From: CAZLLV01 sp964560325 | GTDB lineage: Bacteria; Acidobacteriota; Thermoanaerobaculia; Multivoradales; DATKCC01 | Assembly (NCBI GenBank): GCA_964560325.1 | Contig: CAZLLV010000407.1 | Location: 1-40,669 of the forward strand | Reading direction: 5' to 3' | DNA: 40,669 bases | Shown: positions 16,641-24,976 of the stretch, piece by piece | Position numbering within the stretch: position 1 is the first letter of the stretch | Layout of the letters: the number at the start of each line of letters is the position of its first letter | Position numbers and translations under genes: made by a program | The notes under the pieces: generated by a model | What the model was told of the DNA's origin: nothing | Seen by the model: only the letters and a program-made list of their open reading frames with translations | The model's database searches: none

Positions 16641-17528
16641 ATGGCACAGCCCGCCCGCCCACCCGGCGCCCCTCCCGGCCGGCCGCGCCCCTTCACCGTC
16701 GCGACGCGCGACGGGCTCGACCTGATCGTCGAGAGCCGGACTCCGAGTCGGGCTCCGAGCCGGGCCCCCCGGACCACTTCCGAGCCCGGACGCCGCGTGC
16801 TCATCGTCCACGGCTTCGGCGAGCACCACCGCCGCTACGACACGCTGACCGGCGAGCTCACGGCGGCCGGCCACGAGGTCCACCGCTTCGACCTCCGCGG
16901 GCACGGCGAGTCGGAAGGGCGGCGCGGCCACGTCGACGATTTCGCCGAGTACCGGCGCGACCTCCTGCGCGTCGCCGACCACGTGGCCCCTGACGGGCCG
17001 CTCGACCTGGTCGCCCACAGTCTCGGCGGGTTGATCGCTCTCGATACCGCGCTCCACCACCCGGACCGCTTCGCCTCGCTCGCGCTGAGCGACCCGTTCC
17101 TCGCCCCCTCCTCCGAGCTCCCGTTCTACGCCCGGCCGCTCGCGAACCTGGCCGTCCGCTTCCGGCCCGGCGCCACCTTCTCCGCCGGGATCGACCCGGA
17201 GGGGCTGTCGCGCGATTCGGAGGCGGTGCGCGCCTACGTCGCCGACCCGATGATCGTCCGGCGGGTCACCGGCGGCTGGCTGCTCGAGGTGCTCGCGGCG
17301 CAGGTGCGGGTGCGCTCGCGGGCCGACGAAATCCGCCTGCCGGTCCTGCTGCTCCTGGGCGGCGCCGACCCGATCGCGTCGGTCGAGCGGTCGCGCGAGG
17401 TCTTCGAGCGGCTCGGGAGCGAGCGCAAGCGCCAGGTGGCCTTCGACGGCTTCCGCCACGAGATCCTCCACGAGCTCGGGCGCGAGCGGGTGGTCGGGGA
17501 GCTGCTCGCCTGGCTGGCCGGCCTATAA
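16641..17528 (+). CDS. Alpha/beta hydrolase, monoacylglycerol lipase / lysophospholipase-like
   Basis: This 295-aa serine hydrolase is of the Hydrolase_4 (monoglyceride lipase/PldB) type. After a Pro/Arg-rich N-terminus (about 45 residues) the core has the oxyanion strand VLIVHGFGEHHRRYD and FDLRGHGESEGRRGHVDDF, typical of the family. The nucleophile elbow is AHSLGG, where Ala replaces the usual first Gly. The Asp is probably in GGADPIASV and the His in FRHEILHE. No signal peptide is seen. The stop overlaps the stop of the convergent patatin gene by 6 bp. ATG 16641 was chosen because frame extension upstream covers the rnc promoter. Substrate is probably an acylglycerol or lysolipid, by family only. 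Confidence 0.85.
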   Translation: MAQPARPPGAPPGRPRPFTVATRDGLDLIVESRTPSRAPSRAPRTTSEPGRRVLIVHGFGEHHRRYDTLTGELTAAGHEVHRFDLRGHGESEGRRGHVDDFAEYRRDLLRVADHVAPDGPLDLVAHSLGGLIALDTALHHPDRFASLALSDPFLAPSSELPFYARPLANLAVRFRPGATFSAGIDPEGLSRDSEAVRAYVADPMIVRRVTGGWLLEVLAAQVRVRSRADEIRLPVLLLLGGADPIASVERSREVFERLGSERKRQVAFDGFRHEILHELGRERVVGELLAWLAGL

Positions 17529-20500
17529 CCCGTCCGGTGCCTCACCCCGACATTCGTCCGGACACTCGATCGGCACCCGCAGGCTGCTCTGGAACTCGGG
17601 CGGCCCCCAGCTCTCGACCATCCCGATCCGTTCGTCGAGGTCCTCGCCGGCCTGGTCGATCATCCGCTTGACCGTGGTGGCGCGGAAGTCGGTGAGGATC
17701 GGCCAGTCGTCGGCCGGCGGCGGCGCGATCGAGGCGACGAAGAGGTCGGAACGGCTCCGCCGGTCGAGCTGCTGCGAGCGCTCGTAGAGGAACCCGAGGA
17801 GCCGCGGGACGTTGTCGACCAGCGGCCCGCCGAGCGCCGTCAGCCAGCCGCCATCGGAGGAATCCGGGCGCGGGTTCGACGAGTGGATCACCAGCGCCTG
17901 GCGAGCGCCGATCTTCGCCGCCGCCTCGATCGGCACGTTGTTGCTGTAGCCGCCGTCGACCAGCGCCTCCCGGGTCGGGGACGCGTCCTCGCGCGCGGCG
18001 CCCTCCTCGCCGTGGATGCGCACCAGCTTCGGCGGGAAGGCGGGAAACGGCGAGCCGGAGGCGAAGATGTAGTTCTGGAGCTCCTCCCGGTCCGCCTGCG
18101 TCCCCAGCGCCAGGGGAGTGCAGTCGTCCGCTCGCGTGCTCGTGCCGGCGGAGCCGCCCTCGCGGACCGCCCGAAACTTTCGCCACGTCACCCCCGGCGC
18201 CGTCGGCACCGCCGGGCACGCGTGGTCGTCGGGCACCGCCAGCACGAAGCGGGTGCCGTCGAGCGCGAGGGCGTTGGCGGGGGCGAGGTAGCGGGCGGTC
18301 AGGCGGTACGAGGAGCGGTCGTGGCTCTTGCGGTACTCCGCCTCGAAGCGCTCCTCGGCGCTCTCCATGTAGTCGAAGGCGTAGCGGTTGCCGTAGAGCG
18401 CCGGCGCGAGCAGGAAGTTCCACCACACGAGGCCGCCCAGGGCCATCGCTCCCAGCCGCACGACGCGGCGCGGCACCAGGTGCGCGTTCGGGTGGATCGA
18501 GCAGAGGTAGGCGAGGGCGGCGGTGACCCCGCGCGAGAACGCACCGGCGCCTTCGCGGTTCCCCTTCCACGCCCAACGGACGAGCACCAGAGACCCGACG
18601 AGGCTGGCGACCGCGAGCCCGATCCAGAAGGACGGCGTCAGCTCGAACAGGGTCAGCGCCGCGAGCCGCCGGAAGCCGGCCGAGCCCGCGAGCCAGCCGG
18701 TCGCGTCCACGACCGAGATCAGTCGCACGACGAGCCAGAGGCCGGCGTAGACCGCGAAGGCGAGGCCGGTGACGACCAGGAGCACCGAGTCGCGGAAGCG
18801 CCCCTCGTCCTCCAGTCGATAGGCGTTGCGGCGGCGGTGGAGGACCAGGATCGTGCCGAGCAGGAGGAAGACGGCGCCGAGGCAGACGGCGAGCGGCCCC
18901 CGTGGCGCCTGGAGCTTCGATTCGGCGGTGAAGACCTCCACCACGCCGGCGCCATCGAACTCCGCCGCCTCGGGCCGCGTGAGGTCGAGCACGATCAGGC
19001 AGCCCAGGAACGCGACCGCGCCGAGCCCGAAGAGGCGCGCCGCGCGGTGCCCGAGGACGTCCTGGACGACGTCGACGCCGACGGCATAGGCCCTCCCCCA
19101 GAAACCGCGCTCCCATCGGCGCCGGGCCTCCGGCCCGTGGTCGACGCTTGCCGCGACCCGGACCGCGATCGCGATCAGGAGCCCGAGGCCGAGGACGAGG
19201 AAGAGAAGCGGCGTGCGGTCGATCCAGGCGAGCACCCGGACATCGGCGGCCTGGAGGATCCACCACGAGGCCAGGGTGCCGACCGTGAAAGTGGCCGGCC
19301 AGGCGAGGACGTTCCACCACCCGAAGCGCCGCAGCCGCCCCGCACCGACGGCGAGGAGGCCGACGCCGGCGGCCATCGAGCCGAGCACCAGATAAGAGCC
19401 GCCGGTCGTCACCAGTGTCTCGAGGGCCTGTGATTCGGGTGCTGCGAGCCGGACCAGCACCGGGATCGCCACCAGGACGCCGCCGACCAGGAGGAGGGCG
19501 ATCGGGACGACGGTCCGCAGGTCCGCCAGGAAAAACCTCCGCCCGGGCCCGCGCAACGGCGGCGCGTCCTTCGGAAGGTGCCGCTCGCGCCGGACGAGGC
19601 ACTGGTCGGCGTACATGCCGAGCACCAGCAGGACGGCGTAGAGAAGCCCCTCGAACTCGGGCACGTGCTCCTCGGCGAGCGGGCCACTGACCCACCGCAC
19701 GACGAGTGGAGTGAGACCCAGGAGCGCGAGCAGCGAGAGCCAGAGGACCGGGCGCACCGAAGGCTCGGCCTCCGGCTTTTCGCCGGCCGGCCGCCGCTCC
19801 GGCGCGAGGAACCCCCGGTGGCGCCAGGAGAAGGGGGCGAGCGCGAGACCGAAGATGCAGAAGATCAGCACCAGGCTCACGTAGCGCGGCAGGTCGGTCC
19901 AGCCGAAGATCTCCGACGCCGTCAGGTAGCGCTCGTCGTCGTCCGCGTCGGGCTTCCAGAGGATGCTCGAGAGCTCTCCCGGTCCGTGCGGTCCCAGCCG
20001 GGCGACGAAGAAGCCGAGCAGGGCGCCGCCGCTGGTGCCCACCACCGAGTCGACCTCGAGCGGGGTGGCCGCGGGGATGGCGACGTCGCCGGGCTGGACG
20101 CCGGCTCGGGCGCCACCGGAGGAAGAGGCGAAGACGAGCGACCGGTCGCGGTCGGGTGCCGGCAGGGTCTCCGGATTCGCCCCCGCATTGCGCAGCAGCG
20201 GTAGCCCGCGCGCCCCCTCCGCGTAGAGGTCGTCGAGCACCCGCGACTGGTAGGCCGCCTTGACGCCGCCGCCCGGGAGCACCAGCGCGAGCCGCCCTCG
20301 GCTCGAGATCCGCTGGTGGAGCTCGATCAGGTCGAGGGTCTCGCCGATCCGGAAGGCGAAGGTGCGGGTGCCGAAGTAGCCGTCGGGCGTGAGGAAGCCG
20401 TCGAAGGCCGAAGGGATCGGCGCCTGGGCCGGCCCCCCGACCGCCCGGTCGAGGACCTCGCGCAGGCGGTGGAGCTCGCCCCACGGTGGGGGCTCGGACT

Positions 20501-21467
20501 CCGGGAAGGAGTCGGGAGCGAAGACCGAGTCCGCGGCGCCGCGCCGGATCACCAGCCGGTCGCGGTACGCGAGCCGAGGGCCGAGCACCGGCGGCCCGTA
20601 CGGGTCGACCTCGCCGGAGAGCTCGTCGACCACCGCGACCTCGAGCCGTGGCGAGCCGGCCGCCGCCGCGCACGCCGTGCCGTCCCGCCGGCCGAGATCG
20701 GAGCCGAACCGAAAGCAGGTCCGCCGGTAGAAGGCGTCCCAGAACGCGCGCCGCGTCTCGGAGGAGGCCTCACGCTCGGGGTCGAGAGCGTCGAGGGCCT
20801 CGTCGACCGCGAGGATCGGCATGAGGAACCCCGCGGTCGACAGGTGGGACGGCATCACCAGGTGGCCCGGGTCGGTGGACGACCCCGCGCCGTGCCCGCC
20901 GCGCTCTGCCTGCCAGATACGCCGGGCGAGCTCTTCCAGGTCGCCGCCGTGTCCACTTCGCTCCTCGAACGCTCCGTCGACCACCGCCGAGTGCGTCAAC
21001 CGCGGCACTCGCCCGACGAGCTGCGCCATCTCCCGCGCCGCCGGGTCGGCGATCTCGAGCAGGTCGAGCCCGTCCCGGCGCAGCAGCTCGAAGCCGAGGA
21101 CCGGCACCACGCCCATGTCGACCAGCCCGCGGTCCAGCCAGTCGAGGATCTGATAGTCACTGCCGAGGGCGACGTTGATCCGCAGCGGCCGCGCGGGGCA
21201 GAGGGCGCAGGCGAGGTAGCGCTCTCCTACGACCGAGCGCAGCGACGCCTCGAGCTCCTCGAGCGTCACGCCCTCGACGACCGGCAGTCCGATGTTGAGG
21301 ATCTGCGGCAGCGGGTTGTCGCACTCGGGCGGCGGCACGGCCGGCGGCCGGCAGGCGAGCCCTTCCGTGGTGGAGGCGGCGAAGGTGGGAGCGGCGGCTC
21401 CGGCGAGCGCCAGGAGGAGGACGGTGCGCCGGGCGGCGCGGCGGATCGGGCTCGAACGCTGTCGCAT
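17523..21467 (-). CDS. Giant patatin-family protein with catalytic domain split by a many-pass membrane region
   Basis: This 1314-aa protein starts with a signal peptide (about 1-31, ending TFAAS). Residues about 50-330 resemble a periplasmic-binding fold of the PhnD type (RINVALGSDYQILDWLDRGL ... MGVVPVLGFELLRR); this is tentative. The patatin lipase signature follows: LPGGGVKAAYQ at about 396-406 (oxyanion loop) and nucleophile VVGTSGGALLG near 475. About 690 residues then intervene with roughly twelve hydrophobic segments before DGGYSNNVP near 1170, which supplies the dyad Asp. GAGGTAG precedes the ATG at 21467. The gene lies 33 bp after the MBL-fold lipoprotein gene on the same strand, so they are likely co-transcribed. 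Patatins are acyl hydrolases; the substrate here is unknown. All three catalytic elements are present, so it is probably active. Confidence 0.85.
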   Translation of the reverse strand: MRQRSSPIRRAARRTVLLLALAGAAAPTFAASTTEGLACRPPAVPPPECDNPLPQILNIGLPVVEGVTLEELEASLRSVVGERYLACALCPARPLRINVALGSDYQILDWLDRGLVDMGVVPVLGFELLRRDGLDLLEIADPAAREMAQLVGRVPRLTHSAVVDGAFEERSGHGGDLEELARRIWQAERGGHGAGSSTDPGHLVMPSHLSTAGFLMPILAVDEALDALDPEREASSETRRAFWDAFYRRTCFRFGSDLGRRDGTACAAAAGSPRLEVAVVDELSGEVDPYGPPVLGPRLAYRDRLVIRRGAADSVFAPDSFPESEPPPWGELHRLREVLDRAVGGPAQAPIPSAFDGFLTPDGYFGTRTFAFRIGETLDLIELHQRISSRGRLALVLPGGGVKAAYQSRVLDDLYAEGARGLPLLRNAGANPETLPAPDRDRSLVFASSSGGARAGVQPGDVAIPAATPLEVDSVVGTSGGALLGFFVARLGPHGPGELSSILWKPDADDDERYLTASEIFGWTDLPRYVSLVLIFCIFGLALAPFSWRHRGFLAPERRPAGEKPEAEPSVRPVLWLSLLALLGLTPLVVRWVSGPLAEEHVPEFEGLLYAVLLVLGMYADQCLVRRERHLPKDAPPLRGPGRRFFLADLRTVVPIALLLVGGVLVAIPVLVRLAAPESQALETLVTTGGSYLVLGSMAAGVGLLAVGAGRLRRFGWWNVLAWPATFTVGTLASWWILQAADVRVLAWIDRTPLLFLVLGLGLLIAIAVRVAASVDHGPEARRRWERGFWGRAYAVGVDVVQDVLGHRAARLFGLGAVAFLGCLIVLDLTRPEAAEFDGAGVVEVFTAESKLQAPRGPLAVCLGAVFLLLGTILVLHRRRNAYRLEDEGRFRDSVLLVVTGLAFAVYAGLWLVVRLISVVDATGWLAGSAGFRRLAALTLFELTPSFWIGLAVASLVGSLVLVRWAWKGNREGAGAFSRGVTAALAYLCSIHPNAHLVPRRVVRLGAMALGGLVWWNFLLAPALYGNRYAFDYMESAEERFEAEYRKSHDRSSYRLTARYLAPANALALDGTRFVLAVPDDHACPAVPTAPGVTWRKFRAVREGGSAGTSTRADDCTPLALGTQADREELQNYIFASGSPFPAFPPKLVRIHGEEGAAREDASPTREALVDGGYSNNVPIEAAAKIGARQALVIHSSNPRPDSSDGGWLTALGGPLVDNVPRLLGFLYERSQQLDRRSRSDLFVASIAPPPADDWPILTDFRATTVKRMIDQAGEDLDERIGMVESWGPPEFQSSLRVPIECPDECRGEAPDGL

Positions 21468-21500
21468 GGACTACCTCGGTTCGGTACGGGTCCCCTTCTG

Positions 21501-22718
21501 TCAGGTCCCTGCCTGTAGTGAACGACGGAACACGATCCATTCCCCCACCCGCGGCATCGACCACCCGCGGGCGGTGGCGCCGCAGATCTTCGAGAGCGGG
21601 CGCGAGAGCGTCTGCTCGCCCTGCCGGAGCGCGCAGTCGGTGCGCTCCAGGAAGCGGTTCGCCATCCCCTCGGTCAGGGCCGGCACGAACCGGCACGGGG
21701 CGTCTCGCGGGCGGAAGAAGTCCTCGTAATGGGTGACGAGGACGTGGCGGGGCTTCAGGCTCTTCAGCAGAACCTCCGGGTAGCCCTCGACCAGGTTCGC
21801 GGAGGCCATGCAGGTCACCGCCAGGTCGTAGGCCACGCCGGACGCGGGTTCCAGCAGGTGCTCCGGCGGAATGCCGTTCGGCTCGCGCCCGGCGTCGCTC
21901 GCCGAGTCCTGGTAGTGGATGCGAAAGAGGGGCGGCGCCTCCGGCCGCTCGGGGTCGAGGAGGTCGATGACGAAGGCGTGCGGCCGGCCCTCCCTGAGGC
22001 TCGAGTAGCGGCGGGGCCGCCCCCACTCGTCCGGCGGACGCGGTTTCGTCTCGTTCTTCATCAGGTGGACCTTCCAGAGGTGGGGCGCGTGGCTCGACGG
22101 CAGCGGGTGGACGCGAAACGGCAACGGACGCCCGGCGGCGTCGCGCAGCCGGATCGAGCCGGCAGGGCCCTCCGGGTCGGTGCTCGGCTCGCAGGCCGCC
22201 CCGGCCCCCTCCTCTCCCGCTACCGGCTCCACGCAGTCGACCCGGCCGGAAAGGCCGGCGTGCTCCGAGAGGACGGTATGGGCGGACGCGTTGACGTAGA
22301 TGCGGGCGTCGCGGGTGAATCGCTCCGCGATGAACGACACGTCGCCCAGGTGATCGTAGTGCGAGTGGCCGACCAGGATCGCCCCCACCCGCCCCGTGCG
22401 CAGGCCGCGGAGCGCGCGAACGACGTCCCCCCGGCGCGTGCGGACGCGGCCGAAGCCGACCTCGATCAGGTCCGGGTTCGAGAAGAACGGCCCGGCGAGG
22501 AGCGCCTCGCCCCGCCACTCGACGTAGAGCCCGCCGGCGCCCAGGGAGCGCACCAGCACGTCGTCCGGACCGACCTCGGCCGGGCGGGTGGAGGCGGGGC
22601 AATCCGGCTCACGAAAGTCGAACCGCGGCGCCTGGTCGAAATCGAGATCGGGCGACACCGCATGGCCGCAACCGGCCAAGCAAGCGGCGAAGAAGGCCAG
22701 AAAGACTCTACGGGACAC
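21501..22718 (-). CDS. MBL-fold metallohydrolase, predicted lipoprotein
   Basis: This 405-aa metallo-beta-lactamase-fold enzyme carries HSHYDH at about residues 119-124 as the dinuclear metal motif. Later His residues in SSHAPH and VLVTHYEDFF plausibly complete the site. With GTG 22718 as start, the N-terminus VSRRVFLAFFAACLAGCGHA is a lipoprotein signal with lipobox LAGC. This supports that start over an upstream GTG at 22808. GACAAT lies 6 nt before the GTG with TGC in front, giving an extended -10 and a leaderless start. It immediately precedes the membrane patatin gene (33-bp gap), which suggests a joint function in envelope lipid metabolism. The family includes NAPE-PLD/UlaG-like phosphodiesterases, but I cannot place it exactly. 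Confidence 0.82.
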   Translation of the reverse strand: MSRRVFLAFFAACLAGCGHAVSPDLDFDQAPRFDFREPDCPASTRPAEVGPDDVLVRSLGAGGLYVEWRGEALLAGPFFSNPDLIEVGFGRVRTRRGDVVRALRGLRTGRVGAILVGHSHYDHLGDVSFIAERFTRDARIYVNASAHTVLSEHAGLSGRVDCVEPVAGEEGAGAACEPSTDPEGPAGSIRLRDAAGRPLPFRVHPLPSSHAPHLWKVHLMKNETKPRPPDEWGRPRRYSSLREGRPHAFVIDLLDPERPEAPPLFRIHYQDSASDAGREPNGIPPEHLLEPASGVAYDLAVTCMASANLVEGYPEVLLKSLKPRHVLVTHYEDFFRPRDAPCRFVPALTEGMANRFLERTDCALRQGEQTLSRPLSKICGATARGWSMPRVGEWIVFRRSLQAGT

Positions 22719-22724
22719 GAGAGG

Positions 22725-22733
22725 ATTGTCGCA
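22725..22733 (-). promoter_or_regulatory. Extended -10 element for the MBL-patatin pair
   Basis: TGCGACAAT on the minus strand ends 6 nt before GTG 22718, predicting initiation at the start codon. No Shine-Dalgarno is present. Confidence 0.45.
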
Positions 22734-22748
22734 CGTTCCCAAGCGGTC

Positions 22749-22760
22749 CGGGAGCTCCCG
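22749..22760. repeat. 12-bp palindrome, left copy
   Basis: CGGGAGCTCCCG is a perfect palindrome, repeated identically at 22885-22896. The pair lies within the 196-bp gap between mutL and the MBL gene. This copy is 16 bp upstream of the MBL -10 region, a place for an operator. Confidence 0.45.
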
Positions 22761-22884
22761 AGCCGGGGGCGTCACGGGCCGCGCGTGCCACGAGCAGTGT
22801 CGGTGCACTTCGGGAAAGCGCGGACCGTGCCGAGGCGGGCGCCCTGCGCCCTCGGAGCTCGACAGCGCCCGCCGTCCCCCGGAT

Positions 22885-22896
22885 CGGGAGCTCCCG
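22885..22896. repeat. 12-bp palindrome, right copy
   Basis: This is identical to 22749-22760, 136 bp away centre to centre, and lies 18 bp after the mutL stop codon. Function unknown. Confidence 0.45.
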
Positions 22897-22914
22897 GACC
22901 GCCGCGCCGCTCGT

Positions 22915-24819
22915 CTACCGTCGTCCGAACCGCCGCTCCAGGTCCGCGTCGGTCATCGTGAGCGTCGTCGGCCGCCCGTGCGGACAGGCGTACGGGTTCT
23001 CCGCCGCGAACAGCTCCGCCATCAACGCCTCCATCTCCTCCGGCGACAGCGGATGGTGCATCTTGACCGCCGCCTTGCACGACAGCGTCGCCGCCATCGC
23101 GTCGAGGATCCGGCGCTCCACGCCCTCTGCGCTCGACGACTCGTCCGCCGCGAGCTCCAGCAGCAGCCGCTCCGCCGCCTCCGCCGAGAGCGGCGGCGGC
23201 ACCGCCGTGAGCGCCACCGAACCGCCCGAGAGCTCCGCGACGCCGAAGCCGCACGCCTCGAGCTCGTCCGCCAGCTCAAGCAGCCGCATGCGCTCCGGCG
23301 CCGAGAGCTCGAGGAGGGGCGGATCGACCAGCCCCTGGCTCGGCGTCGTCTCGCGCGCGAGGCTCCGGCGCAGCCGCTCGTAGAGGATGCGCTCGTGCGC
23401 CACGTGCTGGTCGACGAGGTAGAGCCCGTCCGGCCCTTCGAGGAGGATCAGCGTGCCCTTGTACTGGCCGAGCAGCCGGAACGGCCGCGCCTCGCCCGAG
23501 CGGCCGGAGAGCGGCACCATCGGCCGCTCGGCGAGCGGGGCGTAGCGGGGGCCGGCGAGGCGGCCGGGCGGACCGCCGGCGCCCGCGGGCTCACCGTACG
23601 GCGCGCTCGCCTCCGCCAGCTCGCCGCCGCCGGCGCCCCGCTCCCGCTCGCGGTACCAGCCGGTGCCGGCCGGGTAGCCGACCGGCCCCGGCTCGACCCG
23701 CCACTCGCCGGCCCCGGCCGGGTTCGCCACGAAGGGATCGACTTTCCGGCCGCCCAGCCCCTGCCAGGCAAACGGCACGGTCGGCGCGCCCTGCGGCGCA
23801 CGGAGCGGCGCCTCCTCCTCGCCGCGCGCGAGGTCGAGACCGGCGCGCACCACCTCCGCCACCCGGTCGAGGATGCGGTGATCGCGGAAGCGCACCTCCG
23901 CCTTCTGCGGGTGGACGTTGACGTCGACCTCCTCGGGCGGCAGGTCGAGGAAGAGGAAGAGCGCCGGGAAGTCGTCGCGCTTCCAGACCTCGCGCACCGA
24001 TTTGTAGAAGACGGCGAGGATCGCGCGGTCGCGGAGCAGACGCCGGTTGACGAAGACGAAGAGGCGCCGGCCCCGGGTCGTCTCCGGCGTGCCGAGGAGC
24101 CCCCAAAGACTTTCGCCCTCCTCGCGCGTGCGCCGCGGCAGCGCCACCAGCTCGCGGGCGAGCTCGTCGCCGAAGATGCGCGCGACCCGGTCGCGCAGGC
24201 CCTCCGGCCCCTCCGCGGCGGGCAGGGCGTCGAGGAGCGTGCGGCCGCCGTGGCGGACGGTGAAGCGCACGTCGGGCCGGGCGAGCGCGTAGCCCTGCAC
24301 GACCTCGACCGCGCGCCGCAGCTCGGTCGCCGGGCTCTTCAGGAACTTGCGCCGCGCCGGGACGTTGAAGAAGAGTGAGGCGACCTCGATCGTGGTGCCC
24401 CGCGCGCGGCTCGCCGGCTCCGCCACCCGCACCCGGCCGCCCTCGATCCGCACCCGCTGCCCCTCGCCGGCCGCCTCCGCGGTCAGCAGCTCGACCCGCG
24501 CGACGGCGGCGATCGAGGCGAGCGCCTCGCCCCGGAAGCCGAGGGTGCCGACCCGTTCGAGATCCTCGAACGAGGCGATCTTCGAGGTGGCGTGGCGGTC
24601 GAAGGCGAGCAGGGCGTCGTCGCGCCCCATGCCGCCCCCGTCGTCGGTCACCCGGACCAGACGCTTGCCGCCCGCTTCGAGATCGACCTCGACGGAGGTG
24701 GCCCCGGCGTCGAGGGCGTTCTCGACCAGCTCCTTGACCACCGACGCCGGCCGCTCCACCACCTCGCCCGCGGCGATCTGAGAGACCAGCGGATCGGGCA
24801 GCAGGCGGATCGTCGGCAT
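22915..24819 (-). CDS. mutL: DNA mismatch repair protein MutL (endonuclease type)
   Basis: MutL couples mismatch recognition by MutS to strand removal. The 634-aa protein has the GHKL ATPase N-terminus: KELVENALDAGATSVEV (about 30-46), DDGGGM, HATSKI and GFRGEALASI. A variable linker (about 345-430) follows, then the C-terminal dimerisation and nuclease domain. The metal motif DQHVAHERILYE fits DQHA(x)2E(x)4E except Val for Ala. With SCKAAVKMHHPLS and CPHGRPTT near the end, it indicates a latent endonuclease, as in bacteria lacking MutH. TACCGT lies 8 nt before the ATG and there is no Shine-Dalgarno. The genes around it are unrelated to repair. Confidence 0.96.
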   Translation of the reverse strand: MPTIRLLPDPLVSQIAAGEVVERPASVVKELVENALDAGATSVEVDLEAGGKRLVRVTDDGGGMGRDDALLAFDRHATSKIASFEDLERVGTLGFRGEALASIAAVARVELLTAEAAGEGQRVRIEGGRVRVAEPASRARGTTIEVASLFFNVPARRKFLKSPATELRRAVEVVQGYALARPDVRFTVRHGGRTLLDALPAAEGPEGLRDRVARIFGDELARELVALPRRTREEGESLWGLLGTPETTRGRRLFVFVNRRLLRDRAILAVFYKSVREVWKRDDFPALFLFLDLPPEEVDVNVHPQKAEVRFRDHRILDRVAEVVRAGLDLARGEEEAPLRAPQGAPTVPFAWQGLGGRKVDPFVANPAGAGEWRVEPGPVGYPAGTGWYRERERGAGGGELAEASAPYGEPAGAGGPPGRLAGPRYAPLAERPMVPLSGRSGEARPFRLLGQYKGTLILLEGPDGLYLVDQHVAHERILYERLRRSLARETTPSQGLVDPPLLELSAPERMRLLELADELEACGFGVAELSGGSVALTAVPPPLSAEAAERLLLELAADESSSAEGVERRILDAMAATLSCKAAVKMHHPLSPEEMEALMAELFAAENPYACPHGRPTTLTMTDADLERRFGRR

Positions 24820-24827
24820 GGCCGGGA

Positions 24828-24833
24828 ACGGTA
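24828..24833 (-). promoter_or_regulatory. -10-like hexamer before mutL
   Basis: TACCGT on the minus strand ends 8 nt before the mutL ATG. This is another short-leader placement; -35 is not evident. Confidence 0.35.
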
Positions 24834-24860
24834 GCACGCACGCTCCGGCCGGCCGGGCGC

Positions 24861-24976
24861 GGCGGGATACGATCCCGCCCTACGGAGAAGACGGTTCGGG
24901 TGGGGGCGCCCTTTCTCCCCGCGCCTCTTCACGGCGTCCTGCCGGACGACGTGCGTGGGACGGGGTTCAGAGGGGC
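24861..24976 (+). repeat. Palindromic intergenic repeat, copy 3 (interrupted)
   Basis: It begins with a perfect hairpin (24861-24879, GGCGGGAT-ACG-ATCCCGCC), then the conserved GGTTCGGGTGGGGGCGCCCT block and CTTTCTCCCCGCGC. The expected right arm of the second palindrome is replaced by about 35 unrelated bases before GGGGTTCAGAGGGGCG resumes. The last bases form the final codons and stop of the small HExxH gene. Confidence 0.8.
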
